NCBI RefSeq assembly: GCF_027943945.1
Contig: NZ_AP027141.1
Span: 1,550,001 to 1,614,000 of the forward strand
From: Microbacterium terricola
GTDB taxonomy: Bacteria; Actinomycetota; Actinomycetes; Actinomycetales; Microbacteriaceae
Length of the DNA stretch: 64,000 nt
Reading direction: 5' to 3'
Position numbers and translations under genes: made by a program. Each line of letters begins with the position of its first letter. The first letter of the stretch is position 1. Shown piece after piece: positions 46,985-57,714 of this stretch. The notes under the pieces are model-generated. The model saw nothing but the letters and a program-made list of their open reading frames with translations. It did not search any database and was not told the DNA's origin.

Positions 46985-48718
46985 CCTCGACGGGCCGACG
47001 ATCGCCGCAGTGTCCGCCGGCAGCAGCACGGCGGCGCCGGCACGACGCACGTCATCCCGCGTGGCCAGCAGGATGTCCGCGTCAGCCGGGACGGCGAGCT
47101 CGACCGGTTCAGCGCTGAGGTTCACGAGCACCTCGAGTGCGCCGCGGCGCAGCCGGAAGAGCCGGTGCGCGGCGTCCTCACCGCCCTCCGCGTCGGCCGA
47201 GAGCGAGGTCGACCGCGGATCCGTGAGGTCGGGACGCTCGCGACGCAGCCTGATCAGGGCGCGGTAGAGGGCCAGCAGCCGGGCATGATCGCCGGTGGTC
47301 GGTTCGTCCCAGTCCAAGTGGGAGCGGCGGAACGTCTCCGGGTCCTGCGGGTCGGGCACGACCGACTCGTCCCACCCCATGCGCCCGAACTCGGCCTTCC
47401 TGCCCTCGGCGGTGGCGCGCCCGAGTTCCGGCTCCGGATGCGAGGTGAAGAACTGCCACGGCGTGCGCGCTCCCCACTCCTCACCCTGGAAGAGCATCGG
47501 CGTGCCCGGAGACGTGAGCGTGAGCATCGCGGCGACGGCGAGCCGGTCGTAGGACAGGGTCTGGCTGAGCCGGTCGCCGGCAGCGCGGTTGCCGATCTGA
47601 TCGTGGTCCTGCGCGAAGGTGACCAGCCGCCACATCGGCACCTCCGCCGGCACCGGCGCGCCGTGCGGCCTCCCCCGGAACGACGACACGGTGCCGTCGT
47701 GGAAGAACCCGCCCGTCCAGACCTTCGGGAGGGCGTCGAGCGCGGCGAAGTCCGCGTAGTATCCGGCGGTCTCGCCGGTGAGGGCGACGTGCGCCGCGTG
47801 GTGCCAGTCGTCGCTCCACTGCGCGGTGAGGCCGTACCCGCCTGCCTCGCGGGGCAGGATCAGGGTGGGATCGTTCAGGTCGGACTCGGCGATGAGGGTG
47901 AGCGGGCGCCCCAGATGGGCCGACAGGGCATCCGCAGCCTCGGCCAGCTCGCGCAGGATGTGCACGGGCCGCTCGTCGTGGAGCGCGTGCACGGCGTCCA
48001 GGCGCAGGCCGTCGACGTGATAATCGCGGAGCCACATCATGGCGTTGTCGACGATGTAGGCGCGCACCGCATCCTGATCGAGGTCCACGCTCAGGCCCCA
48101 CGTGTTCGAGCTCTCGTCGCGCAGGTAGGGACCGAACTCGGGCAGGCGATTGCCGCTCGGGCCGAGGTGGTTGTAGACGACGTCCTGGATGACGGCGAGG
48201 CCCGCGGCGTGGGCGGCGTCGACGAAGCGCTGGTACGCCGCCGGGCCGCCGTAGGCCTCGTGCACCGCGTACCAGGCGACGCCGTCGTAGCCCCAGTTCC
48301 AGGTGCCGTTGAACCCGTTCACCGGGAGGAGCTCGACGTGCGTGATCCCGAGGTCGCTGAGGTGCCCGAGCCGGCCGATGGCGGCGTCGAGCGTTCCGTC
48401 CGGGGTGAAAGTGCCGATGTGCAGCTCGTACACGACACCCCCGGCGAGCGGGCGCCCGGTCCAGGCGTCGTCGGTCCACACGTGCGCGTGCGGGTCGAAC
48501 CAGGCGGACGGCCCGTGCACGCCGTGCGGCAGCCGACGGCCGCGCGGGTCCGGGCGCACCGCGTCCGCGTCGCCCAGGAGGAAGCCGTACTCCTCTCCGG
48601 GGCGGAGGACGGCATCCGTCCGCCACCAGCCGTCCGCAGCGGCGACGAGCTCACTCGGGGAACCGTCCTCGCGATGCAGTCGCACCCGGTCGGCGCGCGG
48701 CGCCCACACCTCGATCAC
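46982..48718 (-). CDS. treZ: Malto-oligosyltrehalose trehalohydrolase
   Basis: TreZ releases trehalose from maltooligosyl-trehalose made by TreY. The 578-residue GH13 protein has an N-terminal E-set ([15 protein letters not shown]), [35 protein letters not shown], the nucleophile region [14 protein letters not shown], the acid in [12 protein letters not shown] and [17 protein letters not shown] 48718 follows GGAGGAACC and overlaps the treY stop (GTGA). A longer frame upstream is antisense/overlap only and rejected. It is the last gene of treX-treY-treZ. Confidence 0.95.
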   Translation of the reverse strand: MIEVWAPRADRVRLHREDGSPSELVAAADGWWRTDAVLRPGEEYGFLLGDADAVRPDPRGRRLPHGVHGPSAWFDPHAHVWTDDAWTGRPLAGGVVYELHIGTFTPDGTLDAAIGRLGHLSDLGITHVELLPVNGFNGTWNWGYDGVAWYAVHEAYGGPAAYQRFVDAAHAAGLAVIQDVVYNHLGPSGNRLPEFGPYLRDESSNTWGLSVDLDQDAVRAYIVDNAMMWLRDYHVDGLRLDAVHALHDERPVHILRELAEAADALSAHLGRPLTLIAESDLNDPTLILPREAGGYGLTAQWSDDWHHAAHVALTGETAGYYADFAALDALPKVWTGGFFHDGTVSSFRGRPHGAPVPAEVPMWRLVTFAQDHDQIGNRAAGDRLSQTLSYDRLAVAAMLTLTSPGTPMLFQGEEWGARTPWQFFTSHPEPELGRATAEGRKAEFGRMGWDESVVPDPQDPETFRRSHLDWDEPTTGDHARLLALYRALIRLRRERPDLTDPRSTSLSADAEGGEDAAHRLFRLRRGALEVLVNLSAEPVELAVPADADILLATRDDVRRAGAAVLLPADTAAIVGPSR

Positions 48719-51057
48719 GGTTCCTCCTCGGGCACCAGCAGCGCCACCGGGTAGATCTCGAGCAGCTCCCCCATCGGCAGCTCGCCGCCGCGGAATGTCC
48801 GCCCGGTCAGCACATCGCGCGTCGGACCGGCGTGCCGGAGCAGGGCGGTGTCGCCCCACCCGCCGCGGCGGTGCAGTCCGACGGGAAGCCGGGTGGCGAC
48901 GGTGAGTGCGCCGCCGCGGTCGTAGGCGATCGCGTGCGCGGCCGCGTCCCCCACCACCGTCATCGGCGTGTAGCGGGTGAACAGGCCCGGCCGATCGCGC
49001 CGCAGGCGCAGCGCTCTGGCGGTCACGAGCAGCTTCGCCACCCCGTCCGCGTCGATCGTCGGCGGAGGTCCTTCGTCGATGCGCGCCAGCAGTGCGCGGC
49101 GGGCGGCGTAGTCGACGGGCCGCCGGTTGTCGGGGTCGACCAGCGAGAGGTCCCACAGCTCCGTGCCCTGGTACACGTCGGGCACGCCGGGACCGGTCAG
49201 GTGCAGGAGCGCCGCGGACAGCGCGTTCGACCACCCCGGCCAGGCGATCTCGGCGACGAAGGCGTCCACGACCGGCCGGGCCGCACCGAAGGCCGCATCG
49301 ATCAGCGCGTGCGTGCGCGCCTCGAACGCCTGATCCGGATCCGTCCAGGTCGTGGCCTCGCCCGCCTCACGGGCCGCCTTGACCGCGTACTCGCGCAGGC
49401 GCTCAGGGGTGGACGGCCACGACCCGACGATCGCCTGCCAGAGCAGCGCGTCGAACGGACCGTGCCCGGTCGTGGCGACCGCGCGCAGCTGCCCGAGCAC
49501 CTCGGCCCACCGCTCCGGAATCTCGGCCAGCACCGCGAGCCGTGCCCGCACATCGGCCCCGCGCTTGGTGTCGTGCGTCGACAGCGTCGTCATCGCCCGC
49601 GGCCAGTGGGCGTGCCGGAGGCTGCGCGCCGCGTGGAAGCCGTGGACGTCGAGCGAGAACTGCGCGGGGTCGCCGCCGACCTCGGTGAGCGTGCCGAGCC
49701 GGGTCGCCCGGTAGAACGCGGCGTCCTCGACGCCCTTGGCCATGACCGGACCCGCGGTCTGCTCGAACCGACGCGACACCGGCTGCGCCGGGTCGGCGAG
49801 CACAGGCAGCAGCACGCGGATCGCATCGGCGAGGTCAGGACGACGAGCGGATGCGGTATCCGCTGCCTCGTCCAGCACCCGCCTCCCGGCAGGGAGGTAG
49901 GTGCGGTACACCGGGAATCCGGCGAGGATCTCGGCGAGGGCGTCCGCGGCCTGCGCCTCGTCGAGGAGGCCCGCCGGGAAGTCGCGCACGAGCCGCGCGA
50001 TCTCGGGAGCGAGGACCGTGTCCGCCACCGCGCGCTTCGTGCCGAGGGTGAGTGCCGTCCACCCCTCGGACGGCGGCAGGCCCGTCTCGGCGCGCAGCAT
50101 CGCGTCGAGCGCGTCGAGCGGCTCCTCGCCGCGCGGGTCGATCAGCACCCGGGCGATCTCGCCGAGTGCGTCGTAGCCCGTGGTGCCGTCGGTCGCCCAC
50201 CAGCCTGGCAGCTCCTCGCCGGGTTCGAGGATCTTCTCCACCACGACGTACGGCTCGGCCGATCCGGCCCCGCGCAGCGCAGCGTCCAGTCGGGCGAGGT
50301 ACGCGCCGGGGTCGCGCAGGCCGTCGGGATGGTCGATGCGCAGCCCGTCGACGAGCCCCTCCCGCACCCAGCGCAGCACCTCGGCATGCGTCCGGTCGAA
50401 CACCCACGGCACCTCGACACGGACGCCGGCGAGGCCGGTCACGGTGAAGAAGCGGCGGTAGTTGAGCGTCGTCGCCTCGTGCCGCCAGAACACCGGCTCC
50501 CAGTGCTGACGGCCCAGCACCCCGGCCACGTCCGCCGGATCGAGGCCGCCCAGCGACTCCGGCGCGAGGGGCAGCACGTGGTCGAAGTACCTGACGACGC
50601 CGGCGTCCGCGTCGACCACGAGATCCGCCAGCGCGTCCGGGAGCTCCGCCCCCAGGATCGGCAGCCGCACGCGGCCGCCTCCGGCGGCCCAGTCGATGTC
50701 GAAGGCCTCCGCGTACGTCGATGCGGCGCCGTGCGTGAGCACGTCCCACCACCACGCGTTCTGCTCGGGCTGCGCGATCCCCATGTGATTGGGCACGATG
50801 TCCACGACGATGCCGAGGCCCGCCGCCCTGGCTTCCCGCGCGAAGCGCTCGAGGGCGTCTGCTCCCCCACGGGATGCGTCCACGCGCGTCGGATCGGTGA
50901 CGTCGTAGCCGTGATCCGAGCCCTCCGTCGCCTGCAGCAGGGGCGAGAGGTATGCCGCCTCGACCCCGAGATCATGCAGGTAGCCCGCGACGCAGGCAGC
51001 AGCATCCAGGTCGAAATCGGCGCGGATCTGCAGCCGGTAGGTCGACGAATGCTCCAC
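48715..51057 (-). CDS. treY: Malto-oligosyltrehalose synthase
   Basis: TreY isomerises the reducing-end alpha-1,4 bond of maltodextrin to alpha-1,1. The 780-residue GH13 enzyme begins [20 protein letters not shown] and has [32 protein letters not shown], the nucleophile region [31 protein letters not shown], and the late [15 protein letters not shown] segment ([19 protein letters not shown]). GTG 51057 uses GAGG from the end of treX; the gap to treX is only 3 nt. Confidence 0.95.
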   Translation of the reverse strand: MEHSSTYRLQIRADFDLDAAACVAGYLHDLGVEAAYLSPLLQATEGSDHGYDVTDPTRVDASRGGADALERFAREARAAGLGIVVDIVPNHMGIAQPEQNAWWWDVLTHGAASTYAEAFDIDWAAGGGRVRLPILGAELPDALADLVVDADAGVVRYFDHVLPLAPESLGGLDPADVAGVLGRQHWEPVFWRHEATTLNYRRFFTVTGLAGVRVEVPWVFDRTHAEVLRWVREGLVDGLRIDHPDGLRDPGAYLARLDAALRGAGSAEPYVVVEKILEPGEELPGWWATDGTTGYDALGEIARVLIDPRGEEPLDALDAMLRAETGLPPSEGWTALTLGTKRAVADTVLAPEIARLVRDFPAGLLDEAQAADALAEILAGFPVYRTYLPAGRRVLDEAADTASARRPDLADAIRVLLPVLADPAQPVSRRFEQTAGPVMAKGVEDAAFYRATRLGTLTEVGGDPAQFSLDVHGFHAARSLRHAHWPRAMTTLSTHDTKRGADVRARLAVLAEIPERWAEVLGQLRAVATTGHGPFDALLWQAIVGSWPSTPERLREYAVKAAREAGEATTWTDPDQAFEARTHALIDAAFGAARPVVDAFVAEIAWPGWSNALSAALLHLTGPGVPDVYQGTELWDLSLVDPDNRRPVDYAARRALLARIDEGPPPTIDADGVAKLLVTARALRLRRDRPGLFTRYTPMTVVGDAAAHAIAYDRGGALTVATRLPVGLHRRGGWGDTALLRHAGPTRDVLTGRTFRGGELPMGELLEIYPVALLVPEEEP

Positions 51058-51060
51058 GAT

Positions 51061-53271
51061 CTACCTCTGGACCTCCGGTCGCGGCGCGGCCCCCGTGATC
51101 TCGTCGATGGCGCCGGTCTGCGCCTGCGCCAGCGACGCGGCGACCGAGTGATCGCTGTCGCCGACGACGTCATGATGCTCGCACAGCACGACGAGGGCCT
51201 TCGACGGCAGCGTCAGGGATGTGCCGGGCTCGATGACCGCGTTCGTGTGCTCGCCCGCCGTGTCGACGAGGACGTCCCAGACGGGACTCGCCTCCACCTC
51301 GGGGATGTGGAAGTCGACTGGGTCATCGCCCGCGTTGAACAGGATGATGAAGTGGTCGTCCTCGATCGGGTTGCCGCGGCGGTCACGCTCGCGGATGCCG
51401 TCGCCGTTGAGGAAGACGCCGATCGCCCGCCCGAAGCCGGAATCCCAGTCCTCGGGCTGCATCTGCGTGCCGTCGGGTCGCAGCCAGCCGATGTCGGGGA
51501 TCGGCTCCCCTTCCTCGCGGCGGACCGGACGGCCGTTGAAGAAGCGGCGGCGGCGGAACGTCGGGTGCTCGCGCCGCAGTCGCGTGAGGGCGGCGGTGAA
51601 CTCGATGAGCGGCTGGTCGGCGCTCTCCCAGTCGAGCCAGGACAGCTCGTTGTCCTGCGCGTAGACGTTGTTGTTGCCCCGCTGGGTGCGTCCGAGCTCG
51701 TCGCCGTGCAGCAGCATGGGCACGCCCTGGCTGAGGAGCAGCGTCGCGAGGAAGTTGCGCTGCTGGCGCCCTCGGATGGTGCGGATCGCCGGATCGTCGG
51801 TCGGCCCCTCGACACCGTGGTTGGAGGAGCGGTTGTGCGATTCGCCGTCGCGGCCATCCTCGCCGTTCGCGTCATTGTGCTTGTCGTTGTAGGACACCAG
51901 ATCGCGCAGGGTGAACCCGTCGTGCGCGGTGACGAAGTTGATCGAGGCCACCGGACGACGGCCGGAGTGCTCGTACAGGTCGGCGGAACCGGTCAGGCGC
52001 GAGGCGAACTCGCCCAGCGTCGAGGCCTCCCCGTGCCAGAAGTCGCGCACGGTGTCGCGGTACTTGCCGTTCCACTCGGTCCACTGCGGCGGGAAGTTGC
52101 CCACCTGGTAGCCGCCCGGCCCGACGTCCCACGGCTCGGCGATGAGCTTCACCTGCGAGACCACCGGATCCTGCTGCACGAGCTCGAAGAAGGCGGCCAG
52201 GCGGTCGACGTCGTAGAACTCGCGCGCCAGGGCCGCGGCCAGGTCGAAGCGGAACCCGTCGACGTGCATCTCGAGCACCCAGTACCGCAGCGAGTCCATG
52301 ATCAGCTGGAGCGCGTGCGGGTTGCCGACGTTGAGGCTGTTGCCCGTGCCCGTGTAGTCGGTGTAGTACCGCGGATCCTTGTCCTCGAGCCGGTAGTACG
52401 CGGCGTTGTCGATCCCGCGCATGGAGAGCATGGGTCCGAGATGGTTCCCCTCTGCGGTGTGGTTGTAGACGACGTCGAGGATCACCTCGATGCCGGCGGC
52501 GTGCAGCGCGCGCACCATCCCCTTGAACTCCTGCACCTGCTGTCCGCGCTGCCCGCTCGAGGAGTACGTGTTCTGGGGCGCGAGGAAGGCGATCGTGTTG
52601 TAGCCCCAGTAGTTCGACAGCCCCTTCTCCTGCAGGGTCGAGTCGTCGACGAACTGGTGCACGGGCATCAGCTCGATCGCCGTCACGCCGAGCCGCTTCA
52701 GGTGCGCGATGGTCGCCGGATGAGCCAGTGCGCTGTACGTGCCGCGGATCTCCTCGGGGATCTCCGGGTGCAGCTTGGTCAGGCCCTTCACGTGCGCCTC
52801 GTAGATGACCGTCTCGGAGTACGGGGTCTTCGGCAGCCGGTCGCCCGCCCAGTCGAAGAACGGGTTGATCACCACGGCCTTCATCATCGAGGCCGCGGAG
52901 TCGTCGTCGTTGCGCGAGTCGGGGTCGCCGAACTGATACGGGAACACCGACTGGTTCCACTCGACCTGCCCCTCGACGGCCTTCGCATACGGGTCGAGCA
53001 GGAGCTTGTTCGGGTTGAAGCGCTTGCCCGTCGACGGGTCGTAGTCGCCGTGCACGCGGTAGCCGTAGCGCTGGCCCGGTGCCACCGTCGGGAGATAGGC
53101 GTGCCACACGAAGGCATCGACGTCGACGAGCGGGACGCGCGTCTCCTTGCCGCGGTCGCCGAAGAGACAGAGCTCCACGCGTTCGGCACCCTCGCTGAAG
53201 AGGGCGAAATTGGTGCCGTTGCCGTCGAACGTGGCACCGAGCGGGTAGCTGGATCCTGGCCAGGCGTGCAT
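51061..53271 (-). CDS. treX: Glycogen debranching enzyme TreX/GlgX (second paralogue)
   Basis: The 736-residue isoamylase debranches glycogen to feed TreY-TreZ. It starts AWPGSSYPLGATFDGNGTNF (CBM48) and has SNYWGYNTIAFLAPQNTYSS, DVVYNHTAEGNHLGP, the nucleophile region VDGFRFDLAAALAREF, the acid in KLIAEPWDVGPGGYQVG and FVTAHDGFTLRDLVSYND. GDELGRTQRGNNNVYAQDNE is typical. It heads treX-treY-treZ; GGAAGGA lies 5 nt before the ATG. Operon context supports the TreX role, while the other glgX travels with glgE-glgB. Confidence 0.94.
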   Translation of the reverse strand: MHAWPGSSYPLGATFDGNGTNFALFSEGAERVELCLFGDRGKETRVPLVDVDAFVWHAYLPTVAPGQRYGYRVHGDYDPSTGKRFNPNKLLLDPYAKAVEGQVEWNQSVFPYQFGDPDSRNDDDSAASMMKAVVINPFFDWAGDRLPKTPYSETVIYEAHVKGLTKLHPEIPEEIRGTYSALAHPATIAHLKRLGVTAIELMPVHQFVDDSTLQEKGLSNYWGYNTIAFLAPQNTYSSSGQRGQQVQEFKGMVRALHAAGIEVILDVVYNHTAEGNHLGPMLSMRGIDNAAYYRLEDKDPRYYTDYTGTGNSLNVGNPHALQLIMDSLRYWVLEMHVDGFRFDLAAALAREFYDVDRLAAFFELVQQDPVVSQVKLIAEPWDVGPGGYQVGNFPPQWTEWNGKYRDTVRDFWHGEASTLGEFASRLTGSADLYEHSGRRPVASINFVTAHDGFTLRDLVSYNDKHNDANGEDGRDGESHNRSSNHGVEGPTDDPAIRTIRGRQQRNFLATLLLSQGVPMLLHGDELGRTQRGNNNVYAQDNELSWLDWESADQPLIEFTAALTRLRREHPTFRRRRFFNGRPVRREEGEPIPDIGWLRPDGTQMQPEDWDSGFGRAIGVFLNGDGIRERDRRGNPIEDDHFIILFNAGDDPVDFHIPEVEASPVWDVLVDTAGEHTNAVIEPGTSLTLPSKALVVLCEHHDVVGDSDHSVAASLAQAQTGAIDEITGAAPRPEVQR

Positions 53272-53329
53272 AACGTCCTTCCCCGGGGAGTGTCCCCACC
53301 CTAGCCCGCGTGAGCCCGACCGCCTGACC

Positions 53330-53420
53330 CCCTCACATCGGAGGGTGCGGCGGTGTGAGGGAAACGTTCGCTCGGAGAAACCGAAGCCCGCCGGGAGCGG
53401 AAACAGCCTGCGCCTACCGT
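53330..53420 (+). promoter_or_regulatory. nirB control region: GlnR-like half-sites and inverted repeat
   Basis: Five-base sites in 11-bp register are GTGAG (53355), GTTCG (53366), GAAAC (53377), a poor CCGCC (53388) and GGAAA (53399). They are followed by TACCGT (53415-53420) as -10 box and a leader of about 33 nt with AGGAG. The last site and -10 box closely match those of narK. CCCTCACA (53330-53337) and TGTGAGGG (53354-53361) form an 8-bp inverted repeat 16 nt apart, possibly a second operator. GlnR binding is inferred from the consensus gTnAC-n6-GaAAC. Confidence 0.55.
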
Positions 53421-53459
53421 CGTGGACACGGATCGCACCCCGCCCACCCAGGAGCCGAT

Positions 53460-56141
53460 ATGACCGCTTCGACGCCAGACCCGCACCGCGCTGCCGAGCC
53501 CGTCGTCAGCCCGAAACATCGCGCTGACAGGAATGCAACAAGCGATGGCTACCGTGGCGGCATGCACAACTCCGGTCCGGCACCCCGCCACGCCGTGGTG
53601 GTCGGCGGCGGGATGGTGGCGCACCGGTTCGTCGAGAGTCTGCTCAGCCGTTCCGGCGAACGGTGGCGGATCACGGTCATCGGCGAGGAGCCGCGCGATC
53701 CGTACGACCGCGTCGGTCTCACCGGGTTCTTCGCGGGCGCGACGGCTGACGATCTGACGCTGGACCGCTCGGTCCTGGCGGACGAACGGGTCGAGTTCCT
53801 GCGCGGTGAGACGGTCGTCGAGATCGATCGCGCCGAGCGCAGGGTGCGCACCAGGACGGGACGCCGAGTCCCGTACGACCGGCTCGTGCTCGCGACCGGG
53901 TCCTACGCCGCTCGGCTTGCGGTGGACGGCTTCGGCCTGGAGGGATGCTTCGTCTACCGCACGCTGGATGACGTCGAGGCACTGCGCACTTTCGTGCAAC
54001 GACGGACTCAGGCGCTGGGGCGCCCGCTGACCGGCACGGTGATCGGTGGCGGCTTGCTCGGCCTGGAGGCAGCGGGCGCACTGCAGGGACTCGACGTCGA
54101 CTGCGCCGTGATCCAGTCCGCCGACCGCCTCATGTCGGCGCAGCTCGACCTCCCCGCGGGCGACGCGTTGCGGCGGATCGTCGAGCAGCGGGGCATCCGC
54201 GTGCGCACAGGGACCGTGACGACGCGCCTGGACCCCGACCGCTCCGGCGCCGTCGCCGGTTTGGAGTTCCGCGACGGCGATTACGCTGCCACTGACGTCG
54301 TGGTCTTCACCGTGGGGGTGCGCCCGAGAGACGAGATCGCCCGCCAGGCGGGCCTCGACGTGCACCCGCGCGGCGGCGTGCTGATCGACGACAGATGCCA
54401 GACCAGCGATCCGGACATCCTCGCCGTGGGCGAGGTCGCCAACTTCGCCGGCCAATGCGTGGGCCTCGTCGCCCCTGGCTACGCGATGGCGGAGGTCGCC
54501 GCGACCCGCCTGCTCGATGGCGATGCCACCTTCCCTGGTTTCGATCTGTCCACCAAGCTGAAGCTCTCCGGCGTGGACGTCGCCAGCTTCGGGGACGCCT
54601 TCGCCACGACCCCGGGCGCACTCGATGTCGTCTACGCCGATCCGGTCGCCGGCGTCTACAAGAAGCTCGTCCTCTCCGACGATGCGAAGACCCTGCTCGG
54701 CGGCATCCTGGTCGGCGACGCGTCGGCGTACGGATCGCTACGTCCGCTTGTCGGCGGAGCTCTCGGCGGTGATCCGGCCGCGTACCTCATGCCCGAGGAC
54801 GGCGTCGCGGCCCCCACGGGCGATCTGCCGGACACCGCCCTAGTGTGCTCGTGCAACAGTGTGACCGCCGGCACGATCCGGACCGCGGTGCACGAGGAGG
54901 GCTGCGCCGACGTCACATCGGTGAAGGCATGCACGAAGGCCGGCGCCGCGTGCGGCTCGTGCGTCACGATGATCAAGAAGATCGTCGGCGTGGAGCTCGC
55001 GAAGACCGGCGCCACCCTCAGCAGCGCTCTCTGCGAGCACTTCGAGATGTCTCGCCGGCAGCTCTTCGACGCTGTCCGCGTGTCGGGGCTCGCCACCTTC
55101 AGCGGCGTCATCGAGCGGTTCGGGACCGGGCGCGGGTGCGACATCTGCAAGCCGGCGCTCGCCAGCATCCTGTCCACCCTGGTCGGCGGTCACGTCCTCT
55201 CGGGCGAGAACGCGGCTCTGCAGGACACCAACGACCACGTCATGGCGAACCTGCAGAAGGATGGCAGCTACTCGGTCGTGCCACGCATCCCCGGCGGCGA
55301 GATCACCCCCGCCGGACTGGTCGTCATAGGCCAGGTGGCGGAGGACTTCGGCCTCTACACGAAGATCACCGGCGGCCAGCGGATCGACCTCTTCGGCGCA
55401 CGCCTCGAGCAGCTCCCCGCCGTGTGGAAGCGGCTCGTCGATGCCGGGTTCGAATCGGGCCACGCCTACGGGAAGTCCCTGCGCACCGTGAAGTCGTGCG
55501 TCGGCTCCACCTGGTGCCGCTACGGCGTGCAGGACTCGGTCGGCATGGCGGTGCAGCTCGAGCTGCGGTATCGGGGCCTGCGCTCGCCCCACAAGCTCAA
55601 GCTCGGTGTCTCGGGCTGCGCACGCGAGTGCGCGGAAGCGCGGGGCAAGGACGTCGGCGTCATCGCGACCGAGGCCGGCTGGAACATGTACGTCGGCGGC
55701 AACGGCGGCTTCACCCCCCGGCACGCGGTGCTGCTCGCGGAGGGGCTCGACGACGAGGCGCTGCTCACCGCCATCGACCGCTTCCTGATGTACTACATCT
55801 TCACGGCCGATCGACTGCAGCGCACTGCCCCGTGGTTCGAGGAGCTCGACGGCGGCATCGACGGGCTTCGCGCGGTGATCTTCGACGACAGCCTCGGCAT
55901 CTGCGCCGATCTGGACGCCGCGATGGCTCGCCACATCGAGGGGTACGAGGACGAATGGAAGGCCACGCTGCAGGACCCGCAGAAGCTCCGCCGGTTCGCA
56001 TCGTTCGTGAACGCACCCGCAACGCCGGACCCCTCGCTCGCCTACACCGTCGAGCGCGGGCAGCCGCGGCCGGCCACCGCGGCCGAACGGACCGACGTGG
56101 GTGTGTTCATCGCCGGTACGACCCTGGAGGTGCGGCGATGA
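53460..56141 (+). CDS. nirB: Assimilatory nitrite reductase [NAD(P)H], large subunit
   Basis: NirB reduces nitrite to ammonium. The 893-residue protein has an FAD/NAD(P)H module (AVVVGGGMVAHRFVESLL near residue 44, DPDILAVGEVANFAG), a BFD-like [2Fe-2S] domain with VCSCNS (Cys463, Cys465), KACTKAGAACGSC, and the sirohaem/[4Fe-4S] domain with Cys680, Cys686, Cys720 and Cys724 in the C-x5-C ... C-x3-C pattern. ATG 53460 has AGGAG at 5 nt and is preferred; ATG 53562, closer to the FAD fold, lacks a ribosome site. The stop overlaps nirD. Confidence 0.94.
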   Translation: MTASTPDPHRAAEPVVSPKHRADRNATSDGYRGGMHNSGPAPRHAVVVGGGMVAHRFVESLLSRSGERWRITVIGEEPRDPYDRVGLTGFFAGATADDLTLDRSVLADERVEFLRGETVVEIDRAERRVRTRTGRRVPYDRLVLATGSYAARLAVDGFGLEGCFVYRTLDDVEALRTFVQRRTQALGRPLTGTVIGGGLLGLEAAGALQGLDVDCAVIQSADRLMSAQLDLPAGDALRRIVEQRGIRVRTGTVTTRLDPDRSGAVAGLEFRDGDYAATDVVVFTVGVRPRDEIARQAGLDVHPRGGVLIDDRCQTSDPDILAVGEVANFAGQCVGLVAPGYAMAEVAATRLLDGDATFPGFDLSTKLKLSGVDVASFGDAFATTPGALDVVYADPVAGVYKKLVLSDDAKTLLGGILVGDASAYGSLRPLVGGALGGDPAAYLMPEDGVAAPTGDLPDTALVCSCNSVTAGTIRTAVHEEGCADVTSVKACTKAGAACGSCVTMIKKIVGVELAKTGATLSSALCEHFEMSRRQLFDAVRVSGLATFSGVIERFGTGRGCDICKPALASILSTLVGGHVLSGENAALQDTNDHVMANLQKDGSYSVVPRIPGGEITPAGLVVIGQVAEDFGLYTKITGGQRIDLFGARLEQLPAVWKRLVDAGFESGHAYGKSLRTVKSCVGSTWCRYGVQDSVGMAVQLELRYRGLRSPHKLKLGVSGCARECAEARGKDVGVIATEAGWNMYVGGNGGFTPRHAVLLAEGLDDEALLTAIDRFLMYYIFTADRLQRTAPWFEELDGGIDGLRAVIFDDSLGICADLDAAMARHIEGYEDEWKATLQDPQKLRRFASFVNAPATPDPSLAYTVERGQPRPATAAERTDVGVFIAGTTLEVRR

Positions 56142-56482
56142 GCGCCTGGCAGCGCCTCTGCGACGTGGCCGACCTCGAGGTCGAGCGCGGCCGGGCGGCG
56201 CTGGTGGGAAGCACACAGCTGGCGCTCTTCCTCACGCACTCCGGCCGGGTGTTCGCGGTGTCCAACCTGGACCCCTACAGCGGTGCGCATGTGATCTCGC
56301 GAGGCATCGTGGGGACGCGGCAGGATGTGCCGACGGTGGCGTCCCCGATGTACAAGCAGGTGTTCGACCTGCGTACCGGCTCCTGCCTGGACACGCAGGG
56401 CAAGGACCCACGCGATCTGGTGACCTGGCCGGTTGCGCTGGAGGACGGCGCGGTGTTCGTGAAGATCGAGGAGACGGCATGA
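56138..56482 (+). CDS. nirD: Nitrite reductase small subunit
   Basis: The 114-residue Rieske-like fold partners NirB. It reads WQRLCDVADLEVERGRAALV, ALFLTHSGRVFAVSNLDPYS, then SPMYKQVFDLRTGSCLDTQG. The Rieske cysteine/histidine ligands are absent, as in other NirD proteins, so it carries no iron-sulfur cluster. ATG 56138 overlaps the nirB stop, and its own stop overlaps the next gene, giving tight coupling for subunit balance. Confidence 0.93.
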   Translation: MSAWQRLCDVADLEVERGRAALVGSTQLALFLTHSGRVFAVSNLDPYSGAHVISRGIVGTRQDVPTVASPMYKQVFDLRTGSCLDTQGKDPRDLVTWPVALEDGAVFVKIEETA

Positions 56483-57714
56483 GCACGCTGATGGGGATAT
56501 CTCTGCAGGGCCGAGAGGTGCTGATGGTGGGCGGCGGCGATGTCACCGCCCGCCGGCTCGAGCGCTTCGCCGGAGAGGATGCGCGCGTCCGCGTCATAGC
56601 ACCCGCGCTCGCACCGCGCACGCGCGCCCTCGTCCAGCAGCACGGCGCCGAGTGGGTGCCTCGCACTGTGACCGACGCCGATGTCACCGGTGTGTGGCTT
56701 GTGCACACCGCGACAGGTGACCCCGCCGTCGACGCCGCCGTCGCAGCTGCATGCGAACGGCAGCGGATCCTGTGCGTGAACGCGTCGGACGGGGCCCACG
56801 GCACTGCGCGGCTCGCCTCGGAGACCCGCTCGGGCGACGTGGTGATCGGCGTCGTCTCCGACGCGGGCGTCGACCCGCGGCGCACCGTCCGCATGCGCGA
56901 CGCCATCGCTGCGATGCTGCGGGAGGGCGCACTGCCGATGCGGCGGCGCCGGACGACCGCCGCCGGGCGGGTCGACCTGGTCGGCGGCGGGCCCGGACCC
57001 GCCGACCTCATGACCGTGCGTGGACGACGCCTCCTCGCCGAGGCGGACGTCGTCGTGGCCGATCGCCTCGGGCCGACCGGCGTGCTGGCCGATCTCGACC
57101 CCGACGTCGAGGTCATCGATGTCGGCAAGGCGCCCGGTCAGCACCCGGTACCGCAGTCGGAGATCAACGACCTCCTTGTGCGGCACGCACGGGCCGGTCG
57201 CCGGGTGGTCCGCCTCAAGGGCGGTGACCCGTTCGTCTACGGCCGAGGCGGCGAGGAGGTCGCCGCCTGCCTTGCCGCCGGCATCCCCGTCGAGGTCGTC
57301 CCCGGCCTGACCAGTGTCGTCTCGGTGCCGCAGGCCGCGGGGATCCCCGTCACGCATCGCGGCACCGCCGCATCCGTCCACATCCTCAACGGGCAGGCGG
57401 AGACGACGCCGAGCACGATCGCCGCGCTGGTCGACGACACGGTCACGACGGTCGTGCTCATGGGTGTCGCGGCCCTGCCGCGCCTCGTCGCAGCGGCGCT
57501 CGCGGGCGGCGCCCCCGCCGATCGACCCGTGGCGATCATCGAGAGCGGGCACACCCCGCGTCAGCGGACGACTCGCACAACACTCGGCAAGGCTGTCGCC
57601 GATGCAGCGCGCACCGGCGTCCAGAACCCCGCCGTGATCATCATCGGCGATGTCGCCCGCGCCGGCCTGCTGCTGGATGCGTCCTCCAACGCCACCGGAG
57701 TCGCCCAGCCGTGA
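56479..57714 (+). CDS. cysG: Sirohaem synthase-like: precorrin-2 dehydrogenase domain fused to uroporphyrinogen-III C-methyltransferase
   Basis: This makes the sirohaem precursor for NirB. The 411-residue protein has an NAD-binding CysG-N domain (LQGREVLMVGGGDVTARRL, residues 8-26; VVIGVVSDAGVDPRRTVRMR near 120) and a SUMT domain (VDLVGGGPGPADLMTVRG near 160, RRVVRLKGGDPFVYGRGGEE near 240, GIPVTHRGTAASVHIL). ATG 56479 overlaps the nirD stop. The N-terminal part may also chelate iron as in E. coli CysG, but a separate SirB-like chelatase is encoded three genes on. Confidence 0.92.
   Translation: MSTLMGISLQGREVLMVGGGDVTARRLERFAGEDARVRVIAPALAPRTRALVQQHGAEWVPRTVTDADVTGVWLVHTATGDPAVDAAVAAACERQRILCVNASDGAHGTARLASETRSGDVVIGVVSDAGVDPRRTVRMRDAIAAMLREGALPMRRRRTTAAGRVDLVGGGPGPADLMTVRGRRLLAEADVVVADRLGPTGVLADLDPDVEVIDVGKAPGQHPVPQSEINDLLVRHARAGRRVVRLKGGDPFVYGRGGEEVAACLAAGIPVEVVPGLTSVVSVPQAAGIPVTHRGTAASVHILNGQAETTPSTIAALVDDTVTTVVLMGVAALPRLVAAALAGGAPADRPVAIIESGHTPRQRTTRTTLGKAVADAARTGVQNPAVIIIGDVARAGLLLDASSNATGVAQP

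Noticed and set aside
48832..53304. Very long open frame on the plus strand (1490 codons)
   Set aside because: It is antisense to treY and treX, which have full catalytic motifs and good starts. The translation is Arg/Gly/Val-rich with no domain. High GC keeps antisense frames open.
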